Below, piece after piece: positions 1-8,777 of a stretch of 64,000 bases of DNA. Positions within the stretch are counted from its first letter, which is position 1. Every line of letters starts with the position of its first letter. Source of the DNA: BOG-908 sp965199235 (GTDB lineage: Bacteria > Pseudomonadota > Alphaproteobacteria > Acetobacterales > Acetobacteraceae); the NCBI GenBank assembly GCA_965199235.1, contig CBDAQU010000002.1:3162001-3226000 (forward strand), read 5' to 3'. The notes beneath the pieces are model-generated. The model saw nothing but the letters and a program-made list of their open reading frames with translations, searched no databases and was not told the origin of the DNA. Both the position numbers and the translations under genes were made by a program.

Positions 1-773
1 GCTTCTTCGGCGCCGGTGATCATCGCCACACCCGCTTGCAGATGGGGGATCGTGTCGGAGCGGAACGGGTTGATGGCCAGCATGGCCCTGTCGCGCGAGC
101 GCAGGATCTGGAACTGGCCCGAAGGCTCTCCGGTGGAGATCAGGCCGAATTGCAGGCCCATCGGTTCGACCTCCATCAGGTTGGCGATGTTTTCCAGCTC
201 GATCCGCGCGACCGTGCGGGCTCGCTCCTTCAGCGCGTCGGACTTGGCCATGCCCTGGCCCACTCCCTGCTGCAGAAAGCGGACGATGGCGCCGGCCGAC
301 AGCATGGCGATGATGCTGGGACGGCGCATGCGATACATGCGCTTGCGTTCGGCAAGGATGCCAAGGACCTGTTCGGCGGTGGAGCGTGCCGCCGCCCGTT
401 CTGCTCCGGCCTCGACCGCTGCCTCGGCGAACAGCTCCGCCTCCAGCGCATCGAGCTCGTCGGACGACGTGAGAAAGCTGAGCGGCGAGGACACCTGCAG
501 GATCTGGTCCGCCGTCTCCTCCACCTGGCGGATCCGTTCGAAGAAACCGATCGGCCGGTTGTAGTACTCCACGCCGATGCCGAGCAGGGAGAGCGGTGAG
601 ATTTTCAGCAGCTCGGCCAAGCGGTTGACCGTGTCGAGCTTGATCACCTCGCCTTTTTCGTAGCGGTAGAGGGCGGCGCGCGACACGCCCAGGCGGGCTG
701 CGATTTCCTCGGCCCGCATGCCCGATTCCAGCCTGTACGCCCTGAGCTGCTGCCCGATTTCAGTAAACCGCAT
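1..773 (-). CDS. XRE/Cro-CI-type HTH transcriptional regulator (partial, C-terminus beyond the left edge)
   Basis: The frame opens at the ATG on the minus strand at 773 and stays open to the window edge (257 codons), so the C-terminus is missing. The first ~55 residues (MRFTEIGQQLRAYRLESGMR, then AEEIAARLGVSRAALYRYEKGE) are a typical Cro/CI helix-turn-helix that ends in the usual recognition-helix RYEKG motif. The rest is a larger helical, then mixed, sensor or dimerisation domain that I do not recognise. It is divergent from the AI-2E transporter, with a 255-bp shared upstream region holding a perfect TTTTGATCAAAA palindrome and a second TTTGATCA half site. Autoregulation through those sites is inference. 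Confidence 0.85.
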   Translation of the reverse strand, partial: MRFTEIGQQLRAYRLESGMRAEEIAARLGVSRAALYRYEKGEVIKLDTVNRLAELLKISPLSLLGIGVEYYNRPIGFFERIRQVEETADQILQVSSPLSFLTSSDELDALEAELFAEAAVEAGAERAAARSTAEQVLGILAERKRMYRMRRPSIIAMLSAGAIVRFLQQGVGQGMAKSDALKERARTVARIELENIANLMEVEPMGLQFGLISTGEPSGQFQILRSRDRAMLAINPFRSDTIPHLQAGVAMITGAEE

Positions 774-928
774 CAATCCGTCCGATCTTTGATCACTTGC
801 TCATGCGTCTGGCGCGGTGTTGACAGCCCCCCTCCGAAGCTGGACAGCATCGAAGCGTGGCGTCTCCACCAATGCATTTAGGCACATCTAACGGAGTCGT
901 CATCCCACAAACCGCGATCCGAGCAATT

Positions 929-940
929 TTTTGATCAAAA
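929..940. promoter_or_regulatory. Perfect 12-bp palindrome TTTTGATCAAAA, candidate operator
   Basis: TTTTGATCAAAA is a perfect dyad in an AT-rich island between the divergent XRE regulator (start 773) and the transporter gene (start 1029). A related TTTGATCA sits at 788-795, just upstream of the regulator start. Two copies of one core flanking a divergent promoter region are what an autoregulating Cro/CI-type repressor would use. The assignment is inference from position and symmetry only. Confidence 0.4.
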
Positions 941-1028
941 TCCATTTTTGGATTGCGCGTTCTGGTTGTTTCGGGGGTGCCGCTGCCCGCATGGTTTGTT
1001 GTTTGTCGCTCGGCAGGCGGCGACGCCG

Positions 1029-2105
1029 ATGATTGCCGAACGTGTCTTGATGGCGTTGCTGATTGGCGGCATCGCGCTCGGCTGCGGTCTGGTCATCTAC
1101 CCCTTCCTCTCCGCCGTGCTATGGGCCGCCATCCTGGCCTACACGACGTGGCCGCTCTTCGCATGGCTTCACGCGACGCTCAGGTTGCCCAGGGGTCTTG
1201 TGGCGCTGTTGATGGTTGTTCTGTCCGCGCTTGTGATCGTGCTGCCGCTTGCGTTGGCTGTGCCGGGTGGAGCGGCCGACGTGAAAGCCTTGCGCGTCTC
1301 CATGGAGAACTGGCTGGCGCAGATTCCCCCGGCGCCGCACTGGCTGTATCCGGTGCCGGTCATCGGCGGGCCGCTCACCGACACCTGGAACGCATGGGCG
1401 GCCGACCTGTCGAGCATGACCGCTTTCTTCCGGCCCTATCTCGGCATGTTCGCCGAGAACAGCCTGTCGCTCCTGCTCGGGGTCGCGGGCGGCCTCGTTC
1501 AGTTCTTCATCGCCTTGTTCGTTGCGTTCTTCTTCTGGTTTTCGGGCGAAACGCTTGGAAACCGCCTGCAGCTGATCGTCAACCGCATCGCAGGGCGCTA
1601 CGGGCCTGACCTGATAGAGACCACGGCTCGAGCCGTTCGCGGGACGGTCTACGGCATCATCGGCACGGCCATCATCCAGGGTTTTCTCACGGCCTTCGGG
1701 CTGAGCATGGCGGGGGTGCCGCGCGTGGTGCTGCTTGGAACGATCACCGCCTTCCTTGCCGTCCTGCCGATCGGTGCCCCCCTGGTCTGGGTCCCTGCCG
1801 GCCTTTGGCTGCTGGCGGACGGCCACACGGTGCGGGGCCTGTTCCTGCTGGGCTACGGAGTTCTGGTCGTCTCTGGCTCTGATCACCTGATACGGCCATA
1901 TTTCATCGCGCGGGGGGCCAAGATACCGTTTCTGCTTACAGTTCTGGGTGTGCTGGGTGGGGTGCTGGCCTTCGGGGCACTCGGCATATTTCTGGGGCCA
2001 GTGCTGCTGGGTGTCGGCTGGATGCTGGTGGTGGAGTTCGCGCGCATCGACGAGGCAGCGCCGTCAGCACCAGCCGAGCTGCCGCCGGTGCTCGCGCCGC
2101 CGTGA
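1029..2105 (+). CDS. AI-2E family transporter (integral membrane exporter)
   Basis: This 358-residue, very hydrophobic protein fits the AI-2E transporter family (the TqsA/YdiK/PerM group): an N-terminal pair of membrane spans (residues ~5-55), a further span near 65-85, a hydrophilic central part, and a C-terminal block of spans rich in Gly and Pro (about 190-330). I chose the ATG at 1029 because upstream in-frame codons give a Cys/Arg-rich, non-membrane stretch unlike the family. Members export small molecules or act in ion and osmotic homeostasis; the substrate here cannot be told. It is divergent from the XRE regulator and 11 bp ahead of the TonB-like gene. Confidence 0.8.
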   Translation: MIAERVLMALLIGGIALGCGLVIYPFLSAVLWAAILAYTTWPLFAWLHATLRLPRGLVALLMVVLSALVIVLPLALAVPGGAADVKALRVSMENWLAQIPPAPHWLYPVPVIGGPLTDTWNAWAADLSSMTAFFRPYLGMFAENSLSLLLGVAGGLVQFFIALFVAFFFWFSGETLGNRLQLIVNRIAGRYGPDLIETTARAVRGTVYGIIGTAIIQGFLTAFGLSMAGVPRVVLLGTITAFLAVLPIGAPLVWVPAGLWLLADGHTVRGLFLLGYGVLVVSGSDHLIRPYFIARGAKIPFLLTVLGVLGGVLAFGALGIFLGPVLLGVGWMLVVEFARIDEAAPSAPAELPPVLAPP

Positions 2106-2116
2106 CAAGCTGAGCC

Positions 2117-2962
2117 GTGCACGCCTCTCGACTGGCGGCGGAGCCGGCCTGGGCGGGGCGGCCTGCCTTGCGCGCCATACCACCGCGGCTTGCACGATCC
2201 CGCAGCACTCGCCGGCGGTGGCGCACCGGCAGCCTGGTGTCCGGCCTGCTGCATGCTGCGGTGATCGCGTTGCTGTTGCTGGGCGCGCGCGGATCGACCA
2301 AAACGGAAGAGCCGGCAGCACCGAGTTTCGCCGTGGATTTCACCAATTCGGGCGAGCCGGTTCCGGGCCCACCCGCTCCGACGTCACAGCCTGAAGTCAA
2401 TTTGGGGGGCGAGGAGATGGCGCCCCCTCCGCCCATCGAACAACCCACCGAGCCGCTTCCGATACCCCGCCCGTCCCGCCGGTACGGCAGTGCGTTGAGC
2501 CCGAAAGCCAACCGAAACCCGTTTGCCAATGTGGTGCCGTTCGATCTTTCGCCGCAGCAGCACAGGTCCTTGGCGGCGGGAAACGGACGCAGCCTGGACC
2601 TTTCCGCGGGCCCGGTGATCAGGAACGGCAGCTTGCAGGATTCGGTCGAACACGTGCGCGGAACCCACGGGATGTCGGACTGGCAGGAGCGGCTGGAGGA
2701 GTTTGTGGAGGAGCACAAATACTATCCTCGGGAAGCCGCCGATAATGGCGAGCAGGGCTCGGCGGTCCTGCGGCTGACGGTGAGCCGCGACGGCACCGTG
2801 AAGCGGATGACGTTGGTCAATTCATCCGGGTCGCACCTGTTGGACGCGGCCTGGATGGCGGTTTTCCGGGACAACAAGCTGCCGGCGTTCAACGACGACA
2901 TGGCAGGCAACGAGGTGACGTTCAGTTACGAACTCGACTACCATCTGATTTACGGCCGTTGA
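2117..2962 (+). CDS. TonB family energy-transducer protein
   Basis: The 281-residue protein has a basic N-terminus, one membrane span (about 44-60), a Pro-rich periplasmic linker (about 75-125, many PP and EP pairs) and a C-terminal TonB-like domain from ~190. That domain carries the YYPREA motif and the VSRDGTV strand typical of TonB C-terminal folds. Such proteins couple the inner-membrane ExbB/ExbD motor to outer-membrane receptors. No exbBD or receptor gene is next to it, so it is an orphan TonB paralogue. The GTG start at 2117 lies 11 bp after the transporter stop, so co-transcription is plausible. Confidence 0.75.
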   Translation: MHASRLAAEPAWAGRPALRAIPPRLARSRSTRRRWRTGSLVSGLLHAAVIALLLLGARGSTKTEEPAAPSFAVDFTNSGEPVPGPPAPTSQPEVNLGGEEMAPPPPIEQPTEPLPIPRPSRRYGSALSPKANRNPFANVVPFDLSPQQHRSLAAGNGRSLDLSAGPVIRNGSLQDSVEHVRGTHGMSDWQERLEEFVEEHKYYPREAADNGEQGSAVLRLTVSRDGTVKRMTLVNSSGSHLLDAAWMAVFRDNKLPAFNDDMAGNEVTFSYELDYHLIYGR

Positions 2963-3036
2963 CGGAAGCGGCTGCCGTTCATGGAATGTTAAGTAAACTG
3001 GAGGTAGTCTACCGCAGCTATGGAGCTGCACTCAGG

Positions 3037-3387
3037 ATGATGACCAATACCGCCTGGGGCGTCGCTGCTGAGCAGAGCGCCTGTCAGGCTCTGGCGGCGG
3101 ATGGATGGTCGATACTGGGCCGTCGCATGCGCACCAAGGCCGGTGAGATCGACGCGGTGGCGGAGAAGGACGGGCTCGTCGCTTTCGTCGAGGTGAAGTC
3201 GCGACCCACTCTGGCTGCCGCGGCCTATGCTCTGAAAGAAGGGCAGCAGGAACGATTGATGGCGGCGGCAGAGATCCTGCTGTCTGAACACCCTGGATGG
3301 GGCAAGGACGGCGTTCGCTTCGACGTGATGCTCGTTGACCGGCAGAGCCGAGTTCGCCGGATCACCGACGCGTTCCGTCTGCACTAG
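3037..3387 (+). CDS. YraN/UPF0102 family putative endonuclease
   Basis: A small (116 aa) protein of the UPF0102 family, which has a restriction-endonuclease-like fold. The core is visible: GEIDAVAEKDGLVAFVEVKS gives the catalytic E/D-x(n)-E-x-K arrangement, and the N-terminal G-x-x-AE-x-x-A helix is present. The biological role of the family is not settled. I prefer the ATG at 3037 because homologues begin just before the GVAAEQSA helix; an in-frame TTG at 2959 overlapping the tonB-like stop would add 26 residues unlike the family. yraN immediately before gshB is a common order in this group, but here a 607-bp repeat-filled gap separates them. Confidence 0.8.
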   Translation: MMTNTAWGVAAEQSACQALAADGWSILGRRMRTKAGEIDAVAEKDGLVAFVEVKSRPTLAAAAYALKEGQQERLMAAAEILLSEHPGWGKDGVRFDVMLVDRQSRVRRITDAFRLH

Positions 3388-3475
3388 CTGTCGTTACTAG
3401 CCATGTCAGCTCTCCGTCTCGTCTGTCGGGCCGGGTCAAGACCGCTGAAGGCGCCCGAAGGGCTCAGTCTTGAAG

Positions 3476-3535
3476 CGGACGGACAGACGACAGACACTCA
3501 CCGATCGTGGCAGCGACACCTGCTCTCTGTCTAGG
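3476..3535 (+). repeat. Family C repeat, copy 1
   Basis: Shares the 18-base string CAGACACTCACCGATCGT (3491-3508), followed by GCAG and GCGACACCTG, with 42948-43027. Two copies only are visible, so the borders are approximate. Confidence 0.55.
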
Positions 3536-3583
3536 CGAGCATCTTTGTCGTGGTTGAAGATCAACCCGACGCGATCACGCTCT
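3533..3583 (-). repeat. Family B repeat, degenerate partial copy
   Basis: GGCGAGCATCTTTGTCGTGG followed by TTGAAGATCAACCC and GCGATCACGCTCT matches the right half of the full family B copy at 51577-51683 with several substitutions. The left hairpin is absent or unrecognisable. Confidence 0.55.
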
Positions 3584-3646
3584 CGGTGCTCAGGCTGACC
3601 CCACGGGAGCGATCGCTTCAGCGTCTTGCCTGAAGAACTCAGCACT

Positions 3647-3762
3647 TGAGAAATGTCACGCAGACCGGAGAAGTCGGAGTGACGAAATTGCTCGTCAAAA
3701 CAAGAGCCAGACCGGTTTCACGTCCGTCTCCAAGCGGACACCCTGCGTGAAGCCGGTCTAAG
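3647..3762 (+). repeat. Family A bipartite repeat, copy 1
   Basis: The 56-bp arm (AAATGTCACGCAGACCGG to CTCGTCAAAACAAG) is followed by the 55-bp hairpin module (AGACCGGTTTCACG ... GTGAAGCCGGTCT). It has the same orientation as the array at 43506-43902. The ends here are degenerate (TTGAG and CTAAG instead of CTAG). Confidence 0.8.
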
Positions 3763-3994
3763 AACCCCCAGACATGAAGAAGCCGACTATTTGCGCGACA
3801 AACTCGCTCACGACGAACGTCGTCTTTGTCGTTCGGCGGTCCGTCTGGAGTCTTCGCTGGTGCCGCAGGCCTGGCCAGTTTTGCCGATCTGCGTCTGGCT
3901 GCTAGAGCGTCGCCTGAAGTCGAGCAGCCGGAGTGACAGGATTGCATTTCAAGACGTGCGAGGACGCTGCGTGACCTTGGTCTTGAGATAGGCC

Positions 3995-5005
3995 ATGGCC
4001 CGGAACGCGCTGAAAGTCGCGGTGCAGATGGACCCGCTCGGTCCGGTCAACATCGAGGGCGACAGCACATTCGCCCTGATGCTCGAGGCGCAAGCCAGGG
4101 GGCATGCCCTTTGGCATTACGAGGTACGGCACATGGCCCTCAATGAGGGTCGCCAGGCTGAAGCTGGCCGTTTCACCGAACGCCTGACCGCCTTGGCGAG
4201 CCCGGTTGCAGTCCGACGCGAACTGGGACGCCATTTCACCCTTGGACCGCAAGCCAGCCTCGATTTGTCCTCCATGGACGTCGTGCTGATGCGCCAGGAT
4301 CCGCCGTTCGACATGGCCTACATCACGGCCACGCACATGCTTGAACACATCCAGCCCGGTACGCTCGTCGTCAACGATCCGGCCTCGGTGCGCAACGCGC
4401 CGGAGAAGCTGCTGGTGACGCATTTCCCAGACCTGATGCCGCCGACGCTGATCACGTGGGACCAGGACGCGATCAGGGGGTTCCGCGCCCGGCATCGCGA
4501 CATCATCGTCAAGCCGCTGTTCGGCAATGGCGGCGCGGGCGTGTTCCGGATACGGCCGGACGACGAAAACCTGGCCTCGCTGCTGGAAATGCACTTTGCG
4601 CGTTCACGCGAGCCGCTGATGATACAGCGTTACGAGCCGGCGGTGCGCACAGGCGACAAGCGTATCATCCTGGTCGATGGCGAGCCTGTCGGCGCCATCA
4701 ACCGCGTGCCTGCGCACGGAGAAGCACGGTCCAACATGCATGTGGGCGGGCGAGCCGAGCGGAGCACGCTGACGCCGCGCGAGCAGGAGATTTGCTGCCG
4801 CATCGGCCCGATGCTGCGCGCGCAGGGGCTGATCTTCGTGGGCATCGACGTCATCGGCGACTGGCTTACCGAAATCAACGTGACGTCGCCCACCGGTCTG
4901 CAGGAGATCGAGCGTTTCGACGGGACGAACCTGGCTGCGAAGATATGGGACAGCATCGAGCACCGCCGGTCAGCGACGGTGCCCCAGGCGGACGCCAGGC
5001 GCTGA
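3995..5005 (+). CDS. gshB: Glutathione synthetase
   Basis: The 336-residue protein ligates gamma-glutamylcysteine and glycine with ATP, the second step of glutathione synthesis in the cytoplasm. It aligns end to end with GshB: an N-terminal Rossmann-like domain beginning KVAVQMDPLGPVNIEGDST, then the MRQDPPFDMAYI signature at ~106, an ATP-grasp Lys/Gly loop (VKPLFGNGGAGVFRI, ~172-186) and the ADP/Mg-binding TEINVTSPTGLQEI near 292-305. The ATG at 3995 follows a leader made of repeats. The C-terminus converges on the phosphatase gene with a 4-bp gap. Confidence 0.95.
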   Translation: MARNALKVAVQMDPLGPVNIEGDSTFALMLEAQARGHALWHYEVRHMALNEGRQAEAGRFTERLTALASPVAVRRELGRHFTLGPQASLDLSSMDVVLMRQDPPFDMAYITATHMLEHIQPGTLVVNDPASVRNAPEKLLVTHFPDLMPPTLITWDQDAIRGFRARHRDIIVKPLFGNGGAGVFRIRPDDENLASLLEMHFARSREPLMIQRYEPAVRTGDKRIILVDGEPVGAINRVPAHGEARSNMHVGGRAERSTLTPREQEICCRIGPMLRAQGLIFVGIDVIGDWLTEINVTSPTGLQEIERFDGTNLAAKIWDSIEHRRSATVPQADARR

Positions 5006-5009
5006 TACG

Positions 5010-5669
5010 CTACTCGCGTTGCAGGACGCGGTCGTTGAGGAAGGCCGATACCCTTCCTGCCTGAAAACTCCGCTTCAGTCCCGCCTCGTCGTACTGGTGC
5101 TCGACCCAATCGAGAAACGGAACGCGGTCTTCGACCTGAGCGTAAAGGCGAAAGAACGCGTCGAGGATGCCGGTGCGGGAGCGGCTGAAATGGCCGTAGC
5201 GCCATGAGAGCTGCGCCGCCGCCGCCCGCGCCGTGCCGCCCTCGAACAGCACCGCCAGCCCGGATGCGAGCCCCGCCCTGTCAGCACCGGATTTGCAGTG
5301 CATCAGCGCCGGACCCTCCAGCCGCGCGTACAGCGCCGCAAAACGCAGGATGCGGTCGCGATGCGGCGCGCCGCGGCTTTCGAAGGCCATGTCCTCGTGA
5401 ACCAGGCCGAGCCGCCGCGCGGTCACGCGCGACAGGGCGTCCGACCCGCAGAGCCGCTGGCCGCGCAGGTTGATCAACGTTCGCAGACCGAGCCGCCGCT
5501 TGGCCGCCGCCAGCCGTGCCGGGGTAGGGTGGTTGGAGCGGTAGAGCTTGCCCGGAACCACCTCGGCGAAGTTGTCCCAGAACAGCCGGAACACGGCGTG
5601 GTCGGCCAGTAGAGAGTCCGACCACGCATGGACCCTGCCACGCCACGAGGTTAGGTCACCGCTGAACAT
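5010..5669 (-). CDS. Tyrosine/dual-specificity phosphatase-like protein
   Basis: 219 residues. The P-loop HCKSGADRAG gives the C-x5-R phosphatase signature (Cys125, Arg131). The preceding YRSNHPTPARL and GLRTLINLRGQ segments are typical of the fused DSP-PTPase/Atu-type group of bacterial tyrosine phosphatases. An acidic residue in the HEDM stretch (~91-94) could serve as general acid. There is no signal peptide, so it is likely cytoplasmic; some relatives act on lipid or sugar phosphates, so protein dephosphorylation is not proven. It is convergent with gshB and 51 bp downstream of sdhB in the same direction, possibly a read-through neighbour. Confidence 0.75.
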   Translation of the reverse strand: MFSGDLTSWRGRVHAWSDSLLADHAVFRLFWDNFAEVVPGKLYRSNHPTPARLAAAKRRLGLRTLINLRGQRLCGSDALSRVTARRLGLVHEDMAFESRGAPHRDRILRFAALYARLEGPALMHCKSGADRAGLASGLAVLFEGGTARAAAAQLSWRYGHFSRSRTGILDAFFRLYAQVEDRVPFLDWVEHQYDEAGLKRSFQAGRVSAFLNDRVLQRE

Positions 5670-5720
5670 TCCCCCAAGCTACCGGTACACGGCCGCTGGG
5701 AGCCAGGCCCCGGGTCGACC

Positions 5721-6503
5721 TTAGCCCTGGCGCTCAGCGATCATCTGCTTGATCTCCTGGATCGCCTTCGCGGGGTTCAGGCCCTTCGGGCAGGTCTGGG
5801 TGCAGTTCATGATCGTGTGGCAGCGATACAGCTTGAAGGGGTCTTCCAGCTCGTCCAGCCTCTGGCCGGTGTTCTCGTCGCGACTGTCGGCGATCCAGCG
5901 ATACGCGGCCAGCAGGGTCGCGGGACCCAGGTATTTGTCGCCGTTCCACCAGTAGCTGGGACAGGAGGTGGTGCAGCAGTAGCAGAGTATGCACTCCCAC
6001 ATCCCGTCCAGCTTGGCGCGCTCCTCGCGGCTCTGCAGGCGCTCGCCGTCCGGCGGCGGCGCGCTGTCGGCCTGCAGCCACGGCTTGATGGATTGCAGTT
6101 GCGCGTAGGCGGTGGTCAGGTCAGGCACCAAGTCCTTGATGACCGGCATGTGGGGCAGGGGGTAGAGCGCGACCGCGTTCTTCACCTCCGCCGTGGGCTT
6201 CAGGCAGGCCAGCGTGTTGCCGCCGTCTATGTTCATGGCACAACTGCCGCAGATCCCCTCGCGGCAGGAGCGGCGGAACGTCAGGGTCGGGTCGATCTCG
6301 TTCTTGATGTAGATCAGCGCGTCCAGCACCATCGGCCCGACCCGGTCGAGATCGAGCGTGTAGGTGTCGATTACGGGGTTTTTCCCGTCATCGGGGTTCC
6401 AGCGATAGATGCGGAATTCTTTGGTCCGCTTGGCGCCCTCCGGCGCCGCAAAAATGCGGCCGCGACCAACGCGGCTGTTCTTGGGAAGGGTGATTACGGC
6501 CAT
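5721..6503 (-). CDS. sdhB: Succinate dehydrogenase iron-sulfur subunit
   Basis: The 260-residue electron-transfer subunit of complex II. All three cluster motifs are visible: the [2Fe-2S] site Cys80, 85, 88, 100 (SCREGICGSC ... C), the [4Fe-4S] site Cys171, 174, 177, 181 (CILCYCCTTSC) and the [3Fe-4S] site Cys228, 234, 238 (CHTIMNCTQTC). It passes electrons from SdhA FAD to ubiquinone bound at SdhC/SdhD. It is the last gene of sdhCDAB, 16 bp after sdhA. Confidence 0.97.
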   Translation of the reverse strand: MAVITLPKNSRVGRGRIFAAPEGAKRTKEFRIYRWNPDDGKNPVIDTYTLDLDRVGPMVLDALIYIKNEIDPTLTFRRSCREGICGSCAMNIDGGNTLACLKPTAEVKNAVALYPLPHMPVIKDLVPDLTTAYAQLQSIKPWLQADSAPPPDGERLQSREERAKLDGMWECILCYCCTTSCPSYWWNGDKYLGPATLLAAYRWIADSRDENTGQRLDELEDPFKLYRCHTIMNCTQTCPKGLNPAKAIQEIKQMIAERQG

Positions 6504-6519
6504 CTAGACATACTCGACT

Positions 6520-8331
6520 TCAATAGACCCGCTTCTTCGGCGGAAACACCTGGACCTCGTTGGTCATCGTCTGCATGCGCACCGGACGGTAGTCGAGGTG
6601 CACGTCGCCGTTGTCGCCCACCCAGCTCAACGAATGCTTCATCCAGTTCGCGTCGTCGCGGTCCGGGTAGTCGTCGTGCGCCTGGGCCCCGCGGCTCTCG
6701 CGCCGCGCCTCAGCGCTGACCATGGTGGCCGCGCCGTTGCGCACCAGGTTCTGCAGTTCGAGCGCTTCGACCAGGTCGGAATTCCAGATCAGCGAGCGGT
6801 CGCTCACCGACATGTCGGCAAGGCCGTTCCACAGCTGGTGCATCTTGTCCACGCCCTCGGTCAGGCTGGTGCTGCTGCGGAACACGGCCGCATGCCTCTG
6901 CATCGTGCGCTGCAGCGCCTCGCGCAGCTTGGCGACGCCGGTTCCGCCGCTGGCGTGGCGCGTCCAGTCGAAGCGGTCGAGGCTCGCTTCGCCGGCGCGC
7001 GGCGGCAGCGGCGCCTGGCTCGCACCCGTCGTCACCACCTGGGCCGCGCGGTGGCCGGCCGCGCGGCCGAACACCACCAGGTCGAGCAGGGAGTTGGTCC
7101 CGAGCCGGTTGGCGCCGTGCACCGAGACGCAGGCGGCTTCGCCCACCGCCATCAGCCCTGGGACGGTCGCGTCCGGGTCGTTGCGGGTCGGGTTGATCAC
7201 CTCGCCATGAAAATTGGTGGGAATGCCGCCCATGTTGTAGTGCACGGTCGGCAGCACCGGGATCGGCGACTTGGTCACGTCCACGCCGGCGAAGATGCGC
7301 GCGGTCTCGGAGATGCCCGGTAGCCGCTCGTGCAGCAGGTCGGCGCCGAGATGCTCGAGGTGCAGCAGGATGTGGTCGCGGTTCGGGCCGACGCCTCGCC
7401 CCTCGTTGATCTCGATCGTCATCGACCGGCTGACCACGTCGCGGCTCGCCAGGTCCTTGGCGGTCGGGGCGTAGCGCTCCATGAAGCGCTCGCCCTCGTT
7501 GTTGGTCAGGTAGCCGCCCTCGCCGCGGGCGCCCTCGGTGATCAGGCAGCCGGCGGGAAAGATGCCGGTCGGGTGGAATTGCACGAACTCCATGTCCTGC
7601 GTCGGCAGCCCGGCGCGCATCGCCATGCCGCCGCCATCGCCGGTGCAGGTGTGGGCCGAGGTGCAGGACAGGTAGGCGCGGCCGTAGCCGCCGGTGGCCA
7701 GGATCACCAGTTGCGCGCGGAAACGGTGGATGGTGCCGTCCTCCAGGCACCAGGCGGTAACGCCGCGGCAGGCGCCCTCGTCGTCCATGATCAGGTCGAG
7801 GGCCAGGAATTCGATGAAGAACTCCACCTCGTGCTTGAGGCATTGCTGGTAGAGCGTGTGCAGCATGGCGTGGCCGGTGCTGTCCGCTGCCGCGCAGGCG
7901 CGCATGGCAGGCTCCTTGCCGTAATCCTTCATGTGGCCGCCGAACGGGCGCTGGTAGATCTTGCCGTCCTCGGTGCGGCTGAACGGCATGCCGTAATGCT
8001 CGAGCTCGTAGACCGCGGGTGCCGCCTCCCGGCACATGTATTCGATGGCGTCCTGGTCGCCCAGCCAGTCCGACCCCTTCACGGTGTCGTACATGTGCCA
8101 GCGCCAGTCGTCCTCGCCCATGTTGCCGAGCGAGGCGCCGATCCCGCCTTGGGCTGCGACCGTATGCGAGCGCGTCGGGAAAACCTTGGTCAGGCACGCC
8201 GTCTTCAGTCCGGCGGCGCCCGTGCCCAGCGTCGCGCGCAGGCCGGAACCGCCCGCGCCAACCACGACCACATCGTAGGTGTGGTCGATGACGGTGTAGG
8301 CCCCGATGGATGGCTTGCTGATCGCGTTCAT
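6520..8331 (-). CDS. sdhA: Succinate dehydrogenase flavoprotein subunit
   Basis: The 603-residue catalytic subunit oxidises succinate to fumarate with covalently bound FAD, on the cytoplasmic face of the membrane. Visible are the dinucleotide motif VVVGAGGSGLRA near the N-terminus, the RSHTVAAQGG segment carrying the FAD-linked His, the active-site HPTGIFPAGCLITEGARGEG stretch, and GANRLGTNSLLDLVVFGRAAG of the capping region. Length is normal for the family. It lies in sdhCDAB, 16 bp after sdhD. Confidence 0.97.
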   Translation of the reverse strand: MNAISKPSIGAYTVIDHTYDVVVVGAGGSGLRATLGTGAAGLKTACLTKVFPTRSHTVAAQGGIGASLGNMGEDDWRWHMYDTVKGSDWLGDQDAIEYMCREAAPAVYELEHYGMPFSRTEDGKIYQRPFGGHMKDYGKEPAMRACAAADSTGHAMLHTLYQQCLKHEVEFFIEFLALDLIMDDEGACRGVTAWCLEDGTIHRFRAQLVILATGGYGRAYLSCTSAHTCTGDGGGMAMRAGLPTQDMEFVQFHPTGIFPAGCLITEGARGEGGYLTNNEGERFMERYAPTAKDLASRDVVSRSMTIEINEGRGVGPNRDHILLHLEHLGADLLHERLPGISETARIFAGVDVTKSPIPVLPTVHYNMGGIPTNFHGEVINPTRNDPDATVPGLMAVGEAACVSVHGANRLGTNSLLDLVVFGRAAGHRAAQVVTTGASQAPLPPRAGEASLDRFDWTRHASGGTGVAKLREALQRTMQRHAAVFRSSTSLTEGVDKMHQLWNGLADMSVSDRSLIWNSDLVEALELQNLVRNGAATMVSAEARRESRGAQAHDDYPDRDDANWMKHSLSWVGDNGDVHLDYRPVRMQTMTNEVQVFPPKKRVY

Positions 8332-8347
8332 GGTCTGACGGGCCCGT

Positions 8348-8773
8348 TCAATGCGCCATCACGGCGAGCCTCAGCACGGCAACCGCGGCCAGCAGGCCGA
8401 GCAGCAGGCAGGCGCCCTTGGTGGCAAGGATCGCGGCTTCGCGCCGCGGTATGGAGTGAATGTAGTCCTCGTAGACCACCTGCAAGCCCAGGTGCATGTG
8501 ATGGAAGTTCATTGCGATCAGGGCGAGCAGCAGGGCCGCGTTCCATGGCCGCCCGATCCACGCCGCCATCTGCGGCTGCTCGGCGCCCAGATGCGCCAGA
8601 ACGGCCACCACGAACCACACAGTCAGCGGCACCAGGGCGATCGCCGTCACCCGTTCGGCCTTCCAGTGGTGCGAGCCGGCATGCGCGGCACCCGTACCGC
8701 GCACCCGGCCGAGCTGGCTGCGCATCACCGTGATGCCCGGCCCGGTCACCTTGGTTTTTTGAGCCGCACCCAC
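8348..8773 (-). CDS. sdhD: Succinate dehydrogenase membrane anchor subunit
   Basis: A 141-residue protein with three hydrophobic spans after a polar ~40-residue N-terminus. It has the HHMHLGLQVVYEDYIHS motif expected of SdhD, where the histidines lie near the haem b and quinone site and the Tyr-Glu-Asp tail caps the quinone pocket. With SdhC it anchors SdhAB in the membrane. It starts 4 bp after the sdhC stop, indicating translational coupling. Confidence 0.9.
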   Translation of the reverse strand: MGAAQKTKVTGPGITVMRSQLGRVRGTGAAHAGSHHWKAERVTAIALVPLTVWFVVAVLAHLGAEQPQMAAWIGRPWNAALLLALIAMNFHHMHLGLQVVYEDYIHSIPRREAAILATKGACLLLGLLAAVAVLRLAVMAH

Positions 8774-8777
8774 CGCC

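Larger units (their letters stand above)
3388..3994. other. 607-bp gap filled with dispersed repeats, no gene
   Basis: No convincing reading frame lies between yraN and gshB. The stretch holds a family C copy (3476-3535), a degenerate family B copy (3533-3583), a full family A copy (3647-3762) and a weakly family-A-like piece around 3900-3960 that starts with CTAGAGC. Such a pile-up suggests successive insertions into one permissive intergenic site. Confidence 0.7.

Noticed and set aside
2959..3036. Longer yraN start at the TTG overlapping the tonB-like stop
   Set aside because: The extra 26 residues do not resemble the UPF0102 N-terminus; the ATG at 3037 fits homologues.
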